Shown here: piece after piece, positions 34,777 to 43,697 of the stretch
Numbering within the stretch: position 1 is the first letter of the stretch
Layout: each line of letters opens with the position of its first letter
Assembly: GCF_041928815.1 (NCBI RefSeq)
Contig: NZ_JBHFEI010000001.1
Span: forward strand, 310,001-374,000
Direction: 5' to 3'
Length of the DNA stretch: 64,000 bases
Source of the DNA: JBHFEI01 sp041928815
GTDB lineage: Bacteria > Pseudomonadota > Alphaproteobacteria > Rhizobiales > Rhizobiaceae
The notes under the pieces: generated by a model
What the model saw: only the letters and a program-made list of their open reading frames with translations
Database searches by the model: none
What the model was told of the DNA's origin: nothing
Translations under genes and position numbers: made by a program

Positions 34777-36699
34777 ATGCAGACCTATCCCTACAGTGAT
34801 GCCGCAGCCCCGGTCAATCTGGAGGGGGTGCCGGCGGCATCGTCGCCCCTGCCCGCCCCCGCCGCCTCCGTCGACCTGTCGGACCGGTTCCGGGAATGGC
34901 GGACGCTGTACGACCTCGGCATCGAGCGGGCGCTGCTCGCGCGCTGCCTCATCGGCGCGCAGAAGGGAGGCACGACGATCGAGGCCCAGCTCGTCGCCTG
35001 CGGCGAGGCGGTGCAGCGGATCTACTTCGCCGCCGTCGCGCGCGTCCTCGGCCTGCCCTTCCTCGCCGAGATCGAACCCGACGCCGTTCGCGACACGCCG
35101 GCCCTCGACCTCCAGCTGCTCTGCCCGGAGCTGGTGCGCGTCTATCATCCGACGCGCCCGCCCGTGGTGGCGATCGTCCCGCCGCTTGCGGGCCTGGAGG
35201 CGATCGCCGAGGCGATGGCGGCGCGGCCCGGGCTTGGCGCGAGCCTCGCCGTGACGACGCCGGCGGCATTGCGTCGGGCCGTCTGGGGCGCGGGCGGGCG
35301 GCGCAGGGTCGAGGCGGCGGTCGGCACCCTCTTCGAGCAGGCGCCGCATCTCAGCGCCCGCGTCACCCTGCAGGGAATGCAGGGCTTCGCGATCGGCCTT
35401 CTGGTCTGGGGCATCGCGACCGCGGCCTATGCCGTGCCGCTGGCGAGCATCATCGCGCTCCATCTCGCCCTCTCGCTCTTCTATCTCGGGCATCTGGCGA
35501 TCCGCATGATGGCGCTCGGCGCGCGGCTGCCGGAGCGGATCGCGCCCCTGCCGGGCGAAGAGGCGGAGCTTCCCGTCTACACGGTGCTGGTCGCGCTCTA
35601 TCGGGAACGCGCCATCGCCGCCCAGCTCGTCGGCGCGCTGAACCGGCTCGACTGGCCGCCGGACCGGCTCGACATCAAGCTCGTCTGCGAGGCCGACGAC
35701 CGCGAGACGATCGACGCCCTCAAGGCCGAAGGTCTGGCGGCCCATTACGAGATCGTCGAGGTCCCGCCCCGCCTGCCGCGCACCAAGCCGAAGGCGCTCG
35801 CCTATGCGCTCGCCGGCGCGCGCGGCAGCCTGATTACCGTCTACGATGCCGAGGACCGGCCGCATCCGGGCCAGCTACGCTCCGCCTATCGCCATTTTCG
35901 CAAGGGTCCGGACCGGCTCGCCTGCCTGCAGGCACCGCTGATCGTCACCAACAGCGGCCGCTCCTGGCTGAGCGCCCTGTTCGCGCTGGAATATTCCGCC
36001 CTCTTTCGCGGCCTGCTGCCGCTGCTCGCCCGCGTCGGCCTGCCGCTGCCGCTCGGCGGCACGTCGAACCATTTCCGCACGCAGGCGCTGAGGGACGCCG
36101 GCGGCTGGGACCCCTACAACGTCACCGAGGACGCCGATCTCGGCCTGCGCTTCTGCCGCCTCGGCTATACGGTCGGCGTCCTGCCGGAGCCGACGCTGGA
36201 GGAGGCGCCGACGGAGGTGCGGGTCTGGCTGGCGCAGCGCACGCGCTGGTTCAAGGGGTGGCTGCAGACCTGGCTGGTGCTGATGCGCGAACCGCGCCGG
36301 CTGAGGCGCGAGATGGGCAGCGCCGCCTTCCTCGTCTCGCAGGTGCTGATCGCGGGCATGCTCCTGTCGTCGCTGAGCCACCCCTTCATCCTCGCCTTCC
36401 TCGTCTATCTCGGCTGGCTGCTGGCCTTCGGCGACTTTGCCGCGCGGCCGGTCCTGAACGGCGCGCTGCTCGGCTGCGACATCGTCAACATCTTCGGCAG
36501 CTATACGGTGTTCATCCTGCTCGGCCTGCGCAAGATGGGCCGCCTCGAGCGCCGTGCCGTCGGCTGGCGATGGCTCGCCGCGCCCGGCTACTGGCTGCTG
36601 GTGTCGCTCGCGGCCTGGCGGGCGGTCGTGGAGCTCAACCGCCGCCCGTTCCAGTGGAACAAGACGCCGCACAAGCCGGTGTCAGCCGGAAAACCATGA
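34777..36699 (+). CDS. Family 2 processive-type glycosyltransferase with N-terminal MshEN-like region
   Basis: A 640-residue inner-membrane GT2 enzyme related to cellulose/N-acetylglucosamine synthases. Two membrane helices (about residues 200-245) precede the catalytic domain: first Asp region EADD (305-308), DxD-like DAED (357-360), TED (450-452) and QxxRW (Q487-W491). More helices follow (about 510-625). The first 190 residues resemble the MshEN/GspE-N domain (ARCLIGAQKGGTTIEAQLVA), which in relatives binds c-di-GMP; binding here is inference. The product is probably an exopolysaccharide. GGGAG lies 8-9 bases before the ATG at 34777. Confidence 0.87.
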   Translation: MQTYPYSDAAAPVNLEGVPAASSPLPAPAASVDLSDRFREWRTLYDLGIERALLARCLIGAQKGGTTIEAQLVACGEAVQRIYFAAVARVLGLPFLAEIEPDAVRDTPALDLQLLCPELVRVYHPTRPPVVAIVPPLAGLEAIAEAMAARPGLGASLAVTTPAALRRAVWGAGGRRRVEAAVGTLFEQAPHLSARVTLQGMQGFAIGLLVWGIATAAYAVPLASIIALHLALSLFYLGHLAIRMMALGARLPERIAPLPGEEAELPVYTVLVALYRERAIAAQLVGALNRLDWPPDRLDIKLVCEADDRETIDALKAEGLAAHYEIVEVPPRLPRTKPKALAYALAGARGSLITVYDAEDRPHPGQLRSAYRHFRKGPDRLACLQAPLIVTNSGRSWLSALFALEYSALFRGLLPLLARVGLPLPLGGTSNHFRTQALRDAGGWDPYNVTEDADLGLRFCRLGYTVGVLPEPTLEEAPTEVRVWLAQRTRWFKGWLQTWLVLMREPRRLRREMGSAAFLVSQVLIAGMLLSSLSHPFILAFLVYLGWLLAFGDFAARPVLNGALLGCDIVNIFGSYTVFILLGLRKMGRLERRAVGWRWLAAPGYWLLVSLAAWRAVVELNRRPFQWNKTPHKPVSAGKP

Positions 36700-36719
36700 G
36701 CATTGGATCGTGGGAGGGC

Positions 36720-36793
36720 TGGAGCGGGCAGCGGGAATCGAACCCGCACGAAAAGCTTGGGAAGCTTTCAGGCTACCACTACATCATGCCCGC
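36720..36793 (-). tRNA. tRNA-Gly(CCC)
   Basis: A 74-base cloverleaf read from 36793: acceptor GCGGGCA pairs with TGCCCGC, the D arm includes TAGTGGTAG, the anticodon stem AAAGC/GCTTT holds loop TTCCCAA (anticodon CCC), and the T arm is CGGGTTCGATTCCCG. The CCA end is encoded. It lies between the glycosyltransferase and dCTP deaminase genes. Confidence 0.95.
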
Positions 36794-36844
36794 AGCCGGG
36801 ATGCAAAATCCATGAAGCGGCGCGTCGTGTCAAGCCGGCCGGCG

Positions 36845-37942
36845 TCACGCCATGCGGAAATGCTTGGAGAGCTTCAGCCCCTGCGCCTGGTAGTTGGAGC
36901 CGAGGCCGAGGCCGTAGAGGCCGGCGGGGCGCTCCAGCATGTGCTCGTAGACCAGCCGGCCGACGATCTGGCCGTCCTCGAGGATGAAGGGCACCTCGTG
37001 GCTGCGCACCTCCAGCACAGCGCGGCTGCCGCCGCCGCCGGCCGGGCCATGGCCGAAACCCGGATCGAAGAAGCCGGCATAATGGACGCGGAACTCGCCG
37101 ACCAGCGGATCGAAGGGCGTCATCTCGGCCGCGTAGAGCGGCGGTACATGCACCGCCTCGCGCGAAACGAGGATGTAGAACTCGTCCGGATCGAGGATCA
37201 GCTCGCTGCGGCCGCGATTGTGGAGCGGCTCCCAGAAGTCGAGCACGTCGTGCACCGCCTTGCGGTCGACGTCGATCACGGCGGTGTGGTGCTTGCCGCG
37301 ATAGCCGATCAGCCCGTCCGGCCCCGTGCCCTTGAGATCGATCGACAACGCGATGCCATTGCCGGTGACGTTCGGGCTTTCGCTCGCCACCAGGGTATCG
37401 GTCCCGTGCAGGGCCGTCAGCGCCGCGCCGTCGAGCAGCGCGTCGCCGATGCGGAAGCGGATCTGCGACAGGCGCGAGCCGCGCCGCACGACGACCGGGA
37501 AGGTGCGCGGGCTGATTTCCAGATAGAGCGGCCCGCGATAGCCGGGCGCGATCTTGTCGAATTCCTGCGCCCGGTCAGTGATGACACGGGTGAAGATGTC
37601 GAGGCGACCGGTCGAGCTCTTCGGGTTGGCCGAGGCCGACATCTCCTCCGGCAATTCCAGGCTTTCCATCAGCGGCACGATATAGACGCAGCCCGTCTCC
37701 AGCACCGCCCCCTCGGTGAGGTCGACGACGTGCAGCTTCAGCCTGTCGAGCTTGTCGGCGACGAGATGGGCGGGGCCCGGCAGGAAGCTCGCCCGCACCC
37801 GATAGGCCTTGGGGCCAAGGCGCAGGTCGAGGCTCGCCGGCTGGATCTGGTCGCCGTCGAGCGCCGCGTCGGCCTTCAGCCGGCCGGTTTCGAACAGCGC
37901 CGCGATCGCGCGGTCCGGGAGTATTCCTGAAGTCCGGCCCAT
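36845..37942 (-). CDS. dcd: 2'-deoxycytidine 5'-triphosphate deaminase, long form
   Basis: A 365-residue dCTP deaminase/dUTPase superfamily protein, about twice the length of E. coli Dcd (193), consisting of two tandem dUTPase-like domains. This long form is common in alphaproteobacteria. It would convert dCTP to dUTP for thymidylate synthesis. Visible family stretches are GDQIQPASLDLRLG near the start (about 31-44), SSTGRLDIFTRVITD (about 110) and the second-domain PLYAAEMTPFDPLVGEFRVHYAGFFDPGFG in segments around residues 275-300. The ATG at 37942 is the family start. It is divergent from metZ and its riboswitch. Confidence 0.9.
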   Translation of the reverse strand: MGRTSGILPDRAIAALFETGRLKADAALDGDQIQPASLDLRLGPKAYRVRASFLPGPAHLVADKLDRLKLHVVDLTEGAVLETGCVYIVPLMESLELPEEMSASANPKSSTGRLDIFTRVITDRAQEFDKIAPGYRGPLYLEISPRTFPVVVRRGSRLSQIRFRIGDALLDGAALTALHGTDTLVASESPNVTGNGIALSIDLKGTGPDGLIGYRGKHHTAVIDVDRKAVHDVLDFWEPLHNRGRSELILDPDEFYILVSREAVHVPPLYAAEMTPFDPLVGEFRVHYAGFFDPGFGHGPAGGGGSRAVLEVRSHEVPFILEDGQIVGRLVYEHMLERPAGLYGLGLGSNYQAQGLKLSKHFRMA

Positions 37943-37989
37943 CGTCTCTTTCCCCTTCGCTCGGCTGCGACAAAACCAAATACGGCCAA

Positions 37990-38018
37990 TTGACGCAAGC
38001 GGAAGCCGGCAGTATGAG
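37990..38018 (+). promoter_or_regulatory. metZ promoter
   Basis: TTGACG (37990-37995), a 17-base spacer and TATGAG (38013-38018) form a good sigma-70-type promoter. The start site would fall near 38025, just before the SAM-II aptamer, which supports the assignment. Confidence 0.65.
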
Positions 38019-38027
38019 AGGCTTATT

Positions 38028-38083
38028 CCCGTGGTGATTTGGCCGGCCGGCTTGCAGCCACGTTAAAGAAGTCGCTAAAAAAG
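38028..38083 (+). promoter_or_regulatory. SAM-II riboswitch (metA element)
   Basis: The aptamer matches the SAM-II consensus of alphaproteobacteria: P1 pairs CGTGG (38030-38034) with CCACG (38058-38062), the loop carries TGATTTGG, and the downstream AAAGAAGTCGCTAAAA supplies the pseudoknot strand. It lies in the 5' leader of metZ. SAM binding lowers expression of methionine/homocysteine synthesis genes. The following bases (38083-38104) can form a hairpin that excludes the terminator at 38097-38128. Confidence 0.95.
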
Positions 38084-38096
38084 GCCGGGTTCGACG

Positions 38097-38128
38097 AACC
38101 GGCCCTGCATTGCACGGCCGGTTTTTTT
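38097..38128 (+). terminator. Riboswitch-controlled intrinsic terminator
   Basis: AACCGGCC pairs with GGCCGGTT across an 11-base loop, followed by seven T residues. CCGGCC (38099-38104) can instead pair with GGCCGG at 38083-38088 next to the aptamer, giving the two mutually exclusive states expected of a transcriptional riboswitch. Confidence 0.9.
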
Positions 38129-38147
38129 GTTGTGATAGGGACTGCAC

Positions 38148-39332
38148 ATGAGCAAGAACTGGCGCCCGGCAACCCGACTCGTCCATGCCGGCACGAGCCG
38201 CTCCCCCCATGGCGAGACCTCCGAGGCGATCTTCCTGACGCAGGGCTTCGTCTACGAGACCTCGGAATCCGCCGAGGCCCGCTTCAAGGGCGAGACCGAC
38301 GGCTTCATCTATGCGCGCTACGGCAGCCCGACCAACGCGATGTTCGAGGAGCGCATGTGCGCGCTCGAGGGTGCGGAGGACGCCCGCGCCACCGCCTCGG
38401 GCATGGCCGCCGTCTCCGCCGCCATCCTCTGCCAGCTGAAGGCCGGCGACCACATCGTGGCGGCGCGCGCCCTCTTCGGCTCCTGCCGCTGGGTGGTCGA
38501 GACGCTGGCGCCGAAATACGGCATCGGCTGCACGCTGATCGACGGCCGCGACCTCGACACCTGGGAGAAGGCGGTGACGCCGGCGACCAAGGTGTTCTTC
38601 CTCGAAAGCCCGACCAATCCGACGCTCGAGGTGGTCGACATCGCCGGCGTGGCGGCGATCGCCAATGCGCACGGCATCAAGGTGGTGGTCGACAACGTCT
38701 TCGCCACGCCGCTCTTCCAGAAGCCGCTCGAACTCGGCGCCCATGTCGTCGTCTATTCGGCGACCAAGCATATCGACGGCCAGGGCCGCTGCCTCGGCGG
38801 CGTCATCCTGTCGTCGAAGGACTGGATCGACGAGAACCTGCAAGACTATTTCCGCCACACCGGCCCGGCGCTCTCGCCCTTCAACGCCTGGACGCTGCTG
38901 AAAGGCCTGGAGACGCTGCCCCTGCGCGTGCGCCAGCAGACGGAGAACGCGGCGAAGATCGCCGACTTCCTCGCCGGACGCAACGAGGTCGCCCGCGTGA
39001 TCTATCCCGGCCGCGCCGACCATCCGCAGGCCGACATCATCGCCCGGCAGATGACCGGCGGCTCGACGCTGGTCTGCTTCGAGCTGAAGGGCGGAAAGGA
39101 GGCGGCCTTCGCCTTCCAGAACGCGCTGGACGTGGTGCGCATCTCCAACAATCTCGGCGACGCCAAGAGCCTGATCACCCATCCGGCGACGACGACGCAC
39201 AAGAACCTGACGGAGGAGGCGCGGCAGGAGCTCGGCATCTCGCCCGGCACCGTGCGGTTTTCGGCCGGCATCGAGGACGGCGACGACCTCGTCGAGGATT
39301 TCGCCCGCGCGCTCGACGCCGTGCGCGCCTGA
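38148..39332 (+). CDS. metZ: O-succinylhomoserine sulfhydrylase
   Basis: A 394-residue PLP enzyme of the Cys/Met metabolism family that forms homocysteine from O-succinylhomoserine and sulfide. The PLP lysine is K207 in VVYSATKHIDGQGR. Substrate and cofactor stretches include FIYARYGSPTNAMFEERM, ATASGMAAVSAAIL, FFLESPTNPTLEVVDI and the C-terminal LGISPGTVRFSAGIED. The MetZ subgroup rather than MetB or MetC is supported by the overall N-terminal form (RPATRLVHAGTSRSPHGET) and by the SAM-II riboswitch, known for metZ in rhizobia. AGGGA precedes the ATG. A strong terminator follows the gene. Confidence 0.95.
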   Translation: MSKNWRPATRLVHAGTSRSPHGETSEAIFLTQGFVYETSESAEARFKGETDGFIYARYGSPTNAMFEERMCALEGAEDARATASGMAAVSAAILCQLKAGDHIVAARALFGSCRWVVETLAPKYGIGCTLIDGRDLDTWEKAVTPATKVFFLESPTNPTLEVVDIAGVAAIANAHGIKVVVDNVFATPLFQKPLELGAHVVVYSATKHIDGQGRCLGGVILSSKDWIDENLQDYFRHTGPALSPFNAWTLLKGLETLPLRVRQQTENAAKIADFLAGRNEVARVIYPGRADHPQADIIARQMTGGSTLVCFELKGGKEAAFAFQNALDVVRISNNLGDAKSLITHPATTTHKNLTEEARQELGISPGTVRFSAGIEDGDDLVEDFARALDAVRA

Positions 39333-39343
39333 CGCCGATGCTA

Positions 39344-39375
39344 GGAACGGCCGCCATGCTGCGGCCGTTCCTTTT
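39344..39375 (+). terminator. metZ intrinsic terminator
   Basis: A perfect 11-bp stem (GGAACGGCCGC / GCGGCCGTTCC, 6-base loop) followed by TTTT, starting 12 bases after the metZ stop. It separates metZ from apaG. Confidence 0.93.
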
Positions 39376-39519
39376 CGATACGCGTGTCAAGAACAATCGG
39401 CGCGATCTTTGTGCTTTCTTGACGAAGTTCCGCTAATGTATGGAAAAGAAAGGTCGAAGCAGCCGGCGGTCTCCGCGGCGGGAGGCCGGAGACGGGCCGG
39501 CGAGGCAAGGGATGATCAG

Positions 39520-39912
39520 ATGTATCGCGCCAAAACACGCGACATCGAGGTGACGGTCGAACCGTATTACCTCGAGGAACAGTCCGATCCGGATGACAGC
39601 CGCTATGTCTGGGGCTATCGCATCGTCATCGCCAATCATTCCGAGATCGCCGTGCGGCTGCTCAGCCGCTACTGGCACATCACCGACGAGAACGGCCAGG
39701 TCGACGAGGTCAGCGGCCCCGGCGTCATCGGCGAGCAGCCGCTGCTCAACCCCGGCGACAGCTACGAATATTCGTCCGGCTGCCCGCTCGACACGCCGTC
39801 GGGCGTCATGTTCGGCCGCTACGGCATGCAATCGGCCGACGGCGACACGTTCGAGGTGGACATCCCCGCCTTCTCCCTCGACACGCCGGGCCTCGTGCGC
39901 ACGCTCAACTGA
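39520..39912 (+). CDS. apaG: ApaG protein (Co2+/Mg2+ efflux-associated)
   Basis: A 130-residue protein with the full ApaG fold, a fibronectin-III-like beta sandwich of uncertain biochemical role (linked to Co2+ resistance and Mg2+ efflux in enterobacteria). The conserved run includes VEPYYLEEQSDP, YRIVIANHSEIAVRLLSRYW, HITDENGQV and PGDSYEYSSGCPLDTPSG, with GRYGMQ near the end. The frame is open to 39409, but the ATG at 39520 gives the family length and has AAGGGA upstream; the out-of-frame ATG at 39512 is ignored. It converges on hslO. Confidence 0.95.
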   Translation: MYRAKTRDIEVTVEPYYLEEQSDPDDSRYVWGYRIVIANHSEIAVRLLSRYWHITDENGQVDEVSGPGVIGEQPLLNPGDSYEYSSGCPLDTPSGVMFGRYGMQSADGDTFEVDIPAFSLDTPGLVRTLN

Positions 39913-39949
39913 AAGCTCTCCCGCCGGGGACGCGGGACGGCCGTGCGTG

Positions 39950-40939
39950 TCACTGCGGCAGGATTTCCGCAGCCTCGAAACGGTAGGTCGTCGAGCAGAA
40001 CTCGCAGGTGACCTCGATGCCGCCCTCCGTCGACACATGGTCGATCTCCTCGCGGCTGAAGCCCGCGAGAACCTCCGCCAGCTTCTCGCGCGAGCAGCTG
40101 CAGCGATCCAGGACCTCCTGCGACGGGAAGACCGTGACACCGCGCTCGTGAAACAGCCGGTAGAGCAGCCGCTCGACGCCGACGGTCGGATCGGTCAGTT
40201 CATCCGCATCGACGCTCGCGACCATGACCTGCGCTTCCGACCAGAGGTCGTCCTCGTTCGAGAGCGTGTCGCGGGTGTCGCCGTCGCCGCCGTGCAGGTC
40301 GGGATGGCGCATGCGCTCCAGGGCCTGCGGCAGGAACTGCGCAACGAGACCGCCCGCCCGCCAGCGATGGCGCGGCCGGCCCTCGCCGTCGCGGTCGATC
40401 AGCTCGGCCGCCTCCAGCCGCACGCGGGTCGGGATCTGCTCCGACTGGCGGAAATAGACGCCGGCGATCTCCTCCAGCGTGGCACCGTCGAGTTCGACGA
40501 TGCCCTGGTAGCGCTGCGTGTCCGGGCCCTGGTCGATGGTGAAGGCGAGCACGCCCTTGCCGAGCAGGTCGTGCGGCGCCGTCCTTCCGGCGGCAACGGC
40601 GGCGGCGAGCGCGTCGGCGTCGAAGCGGGCATAGGCGCGCACCGCCTGCGGCGTCGAGAAATCCGCCACGACGAGATCGACGGGCCCGTCGCCGCGGGTC
40701 TGGACGATCAGCTTGCCGTCGAACTTCAGCGAGGTGCCGAGCAGCACGGTCAGCACGATCGTCTCCGCCAGAAGGCGGGCGACCGGGGCCGGATAGTCAT
40801 GGCGGCCGAGGATGGCGTCGAGCATCGGCCCTAGCTGGACCGCCCGGCCGCGCACGTCGAGCGCGTCGACCTGGAAGGGCACGACGTGATCGTCGCCGGC
40901 ATGGCCGAATTCGCCAAGAACGCTTTCGGTGGTGGTCAT
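39950..40939 (-). CDS. hslO: Redox-regulated chaperone Hsp33
   Basis: A 329-residue Hsp33, a cytosolic holdase that is activated when oxidants release its zinc and form disulfides. The four zinc cysteines are present in the C-terminal part as CxC (DRCSCSREKL) and CxxC (CEFCSTTY). The N-terminal core has LLAETIVLTVLLGTSLKFDG and the conserved redox linker. The ATG at 40939 matches the family start. It follows argF on the same strand (161-base gap) and likely forms the end of an argD-argF-hslO operon. Confidence 0.95.
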   Translation of the reverse strand: MTTTESVLGEFGHAGDDHVVPFQVDALDVRGRAVQLGPMLDAILGRHDYPAPVARLLAETIVLTVLLGTSLKFDGKLIVQTRGDGPVDLVVADFSTPQAVRAYARFDADALAAAVAAGRTAPHDLLGKGVLAFTIDQGPDTQRYQGIVELDGATLEEIAGVYFRQSEQIPTRVRLEAAELIDRDGEGRPRHRWRAGGLVAQFLPQALERMRHPDLHGGDGDTRDTLSNEDDLWSEAQVMVASVDADELTDPTVGVERLLYRLFHERGVTVFPSQEVLDRCSCSREKLAEVLAGFSREEIDHVSTEGGIEVTCEFCSTTYRFEAAEILPQ

Positions 40940-41100
40940 GGTCAAAACTCCCGCGCCCCCGACCCGCGGTCGATCACGGGACGAGGCGCATGTCAAAACG
41001 GGCGCAAGGCGCCCTCGCCTGTTCGGTATGGGCCGCATGTAGGAATTCGCCGATCGTCATCAAGGGGACGGCATCAGGCGACAGACCGGGGCGGTTCCGT

Positions 41101-42018
<918 letters not shown>

Positions 42019-42060
42019 GTCCGTCTGTCCCTGTCCTTAGCTGTCGTCGCCTTCCGCCGG

Positions 42061-43260
42061 TCAGGCGGTCTTCCGTTCCGTCGCGGCCGTGATCCGTTCC
42101 GCCGCCCGCTCGAGACGCGCCAGCCCCTCGCGCGCCTCCTGCGCCGTCGTCGTCAGCGGCGGCAGCAGGCGCAGCACGTTGTCGCCCGCCGGCACCGCCA
42201 GCATATGCTCCGCCCGCACGGCCTTCAGGAACTCCGCCGGCGGAATGCGGGTCTTGACGCCGAGCATCAGCCCCTCGCCGCGGATCTCCTCGACCAGGTC
42301 CGGGTAGCGGTCCTTCAGCGAGGCGAGCCCCTGGCGGAAGACCAGCGCCACGTCGCGGACATGCTCGAGGAAGCCATCGGCCAGCACGACGTCGAGGACG
42401 GCATTGCCGACGGCCATCGCAAGCGGATTGCCGCCATAGGTCGTGCCATGGGTGCCGACGACCATGCCGGCGGCGGCCTCCGCCGTCGCGAGGCAGGCGC
42501 CGAAGGGAAAGCCGCCGCCGATGCCCTTGGCGACCGCCATGATGTCCGGCGTGATGCCGGCCCATTCATGGGCGAAGAGCTTGCCGGTGCGGCCGACGCC
42601 GCACTGGACCTCGTCGAGGATCAGGAGCAGGCCGTATTCGTCGCAGAGCGCCCGCAGTTCCTGGAGAAACGCGTTCGGCACCGGCCGGATGCCGCCCTCG
42701 CCCTGCACCGGCTCGATCAGGATCGCCGCGGTCTCCTCGGTGATCGCATCCTTGACCGCCTGCATGTCGCCGAAGGGTACCTGCAGGAAGCCCGGCACCT
42801 TGGGGCCGAAGCCCTCGAGATACTTCGCCTGCCCGCCGGCGGCGATCGTCGCCAGCGTGCGGCCGTGGAAGGCGCCCTCGAAGGTGATGACGTGGAACTT
42901 TTCCGGATGGCCCTTGGCGAAATGAAAGCGGCGCGCCGTCTTGATCGCGCATTCCAGCGCCTCGGCGCCGGAATTGGTGAAGAAGACCTTGTCGGCGAAG
43001 GTCACCTGGGTCAGCCGGCGGCCGAGCGTCTCCTGCCCGGGCACCTCGTAGAGATTGGAGAGGTGCCAGAGCTTGTCGGCCTGCCCCTTCAGGGCCGCGA
43101 CCAGATGGGGATGGGAGTGGCCGAGCGAGCTGACGGCGATGCCGGCGGCGAAATCGAGGTAGCGCGTCCCGTCCTCGGCGATCAGCCAGACGCCGTCGCC
43201 GCGCTCGAAACGCAGCGGTGCGCGGGCATAGGTGTCGTAAAGCGGCGTGGCGTCGGCCAT
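42061..43260 (-). CDS. argD: Acetylornithine aminotransferase
   Basis: A 399-residue class III aminotransferase that converts N-acetylglutamate semialdehyde to N-acetylornithine, and possibly succinyl-diaminopimelate. The PLP lysine is K245 in IMAVAKGIGGGFPFG. Other visible sites are FTNSGAEALECAIKTAR, GAFHGRTLATIAA, EPVQGEGGIRPV and LILDEVQCGVGRTGK. The ATG at 43260 is preferred over an upstream extension to 43323. It begins the argD-argF unit and is preceded by a promoter with a hairpin exactly at the predicted start site. Confidence 0.96.
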   Translation of the reverse strand: MADATPLYDTYARAPLRFERGDGVWLIAEDGTRYLDFAAGIAVSSLGHSHPHLVAALKGQADKLWHLSNLYEVPGQETLGRRLTQVTFADKVFFTNSGAEALECAIKTARRFHFAKGHPEKFHVITFEGAFHGRTLATIAAGGQAKYLEGFGPKVPGFLQVPFGDMQAVKDAITEETAAILIEPVQGEGGIRPVPNAFLQELRALCDEYGLLLILDEVQCGVGRTGKLFAHEWAGITPDIMAVAKGIGGGFPFGACLATAEAAAGMVVGTHGTTYGGNPLAMAVGNAVLDVVLADGFLEHVRDVALVFRQGLASLKDRYPDLVEEIRGEGLMLGVKTRIPPAEFLKAVRAEHMLAVPAGDNVLRLLPPLTTTAQEAREGLARLERAAERITAATERKTA

Positions 43261-43330
43261 CTCGCGTCTCCCTCGATCGCTGCGGTGGAATGCCCGCGGA
43301 TCAGGCGCCGCTGGCCCGAACACCGGCCCG

Positions 43331-43392
43331 AAAAATCAAAAACCGCCTTTCGGCGGCGCCGCACTATCATCATTTTTAGGCTGTGATGTCAA
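43331..43392 (-). promoter_or_regulatory. argD promoter with terminator-like hairpin at +1
   Basis: On the minus strand TTGACA (43387-43392), an 18-base spacer and GATAGT (43363-43368) form a sigma-70-type promoter. The predicted start falls near 43356, where the hairpin CCGCC-GAAA-GGCGG (43343-43356) begins, followed by TTTTTGATTTTT (43331-43342). Together hairpin and T-run look like an intrinsic terminator within the first 26 bases of the transcript. A reading frame across this spot contains four successive Arg codons. Confidence 0.6.
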
Positions 43393-43509
43393 CAAAGCGA
43401 CGCCGTTTCGCCGCATGCGGGAGGGCGAAAACGCCGATCGATTTTTTTGGCCGGAAGGGCTTGCAAAAATGCCACGGCCTGAAAGCAAGTTGGGGAAAAC
43501 CCAGATTTC

Positions 43510-43660
43510 GATTCGCAGCGATTCCATGGACTCTTGCCACGGAGTCCCCGGGCCGGTACCTTAATATCCGATTAAGAGACGCATGCGGCGGACCTAGTCA
43601 CCGAAACACAAGTTGTCGCGTTGGCGCTCCGCCGGATGGCCGGGGCGGGATGGTTGATTC
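43510..43660. promoter_or_regulatory. gcrA control region: CcrM GANTC cluster and CtrA box
   Basis: Five GANTC sites lie at 43510-43514, 43520-43524, 43529-43533, 43542-43546 and 43656-43660, four of them within 37 bases. A perfect CtrA box TTAATATCCGATTAA (TTAA-N7-TTAA) is at 43561-43575, about 120 bases upstream of the gcrA ATG. GANTC is the site of the cell-cycle methylase CcrM, and GcrA itself acts on methylated promoters. The arrangement points to feedback and replication-coupled control. The remaining spacer (43261-43509) carries the argD promoter and nothing else evident. Confidence 0.8.
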
Positions 43661-43697
43661 CATCGATGCCGGCGCCGGGACACGGGAGACGATGATC

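Noticed and set aside
43182..43373. 63-codon frame MMIVRRRRKAV... as an arginine leader peptide gene
   Set aside because: No Shine-Dalgarno, and the best promoter would start transcription inside it; kept only as a finding, not as a gene.
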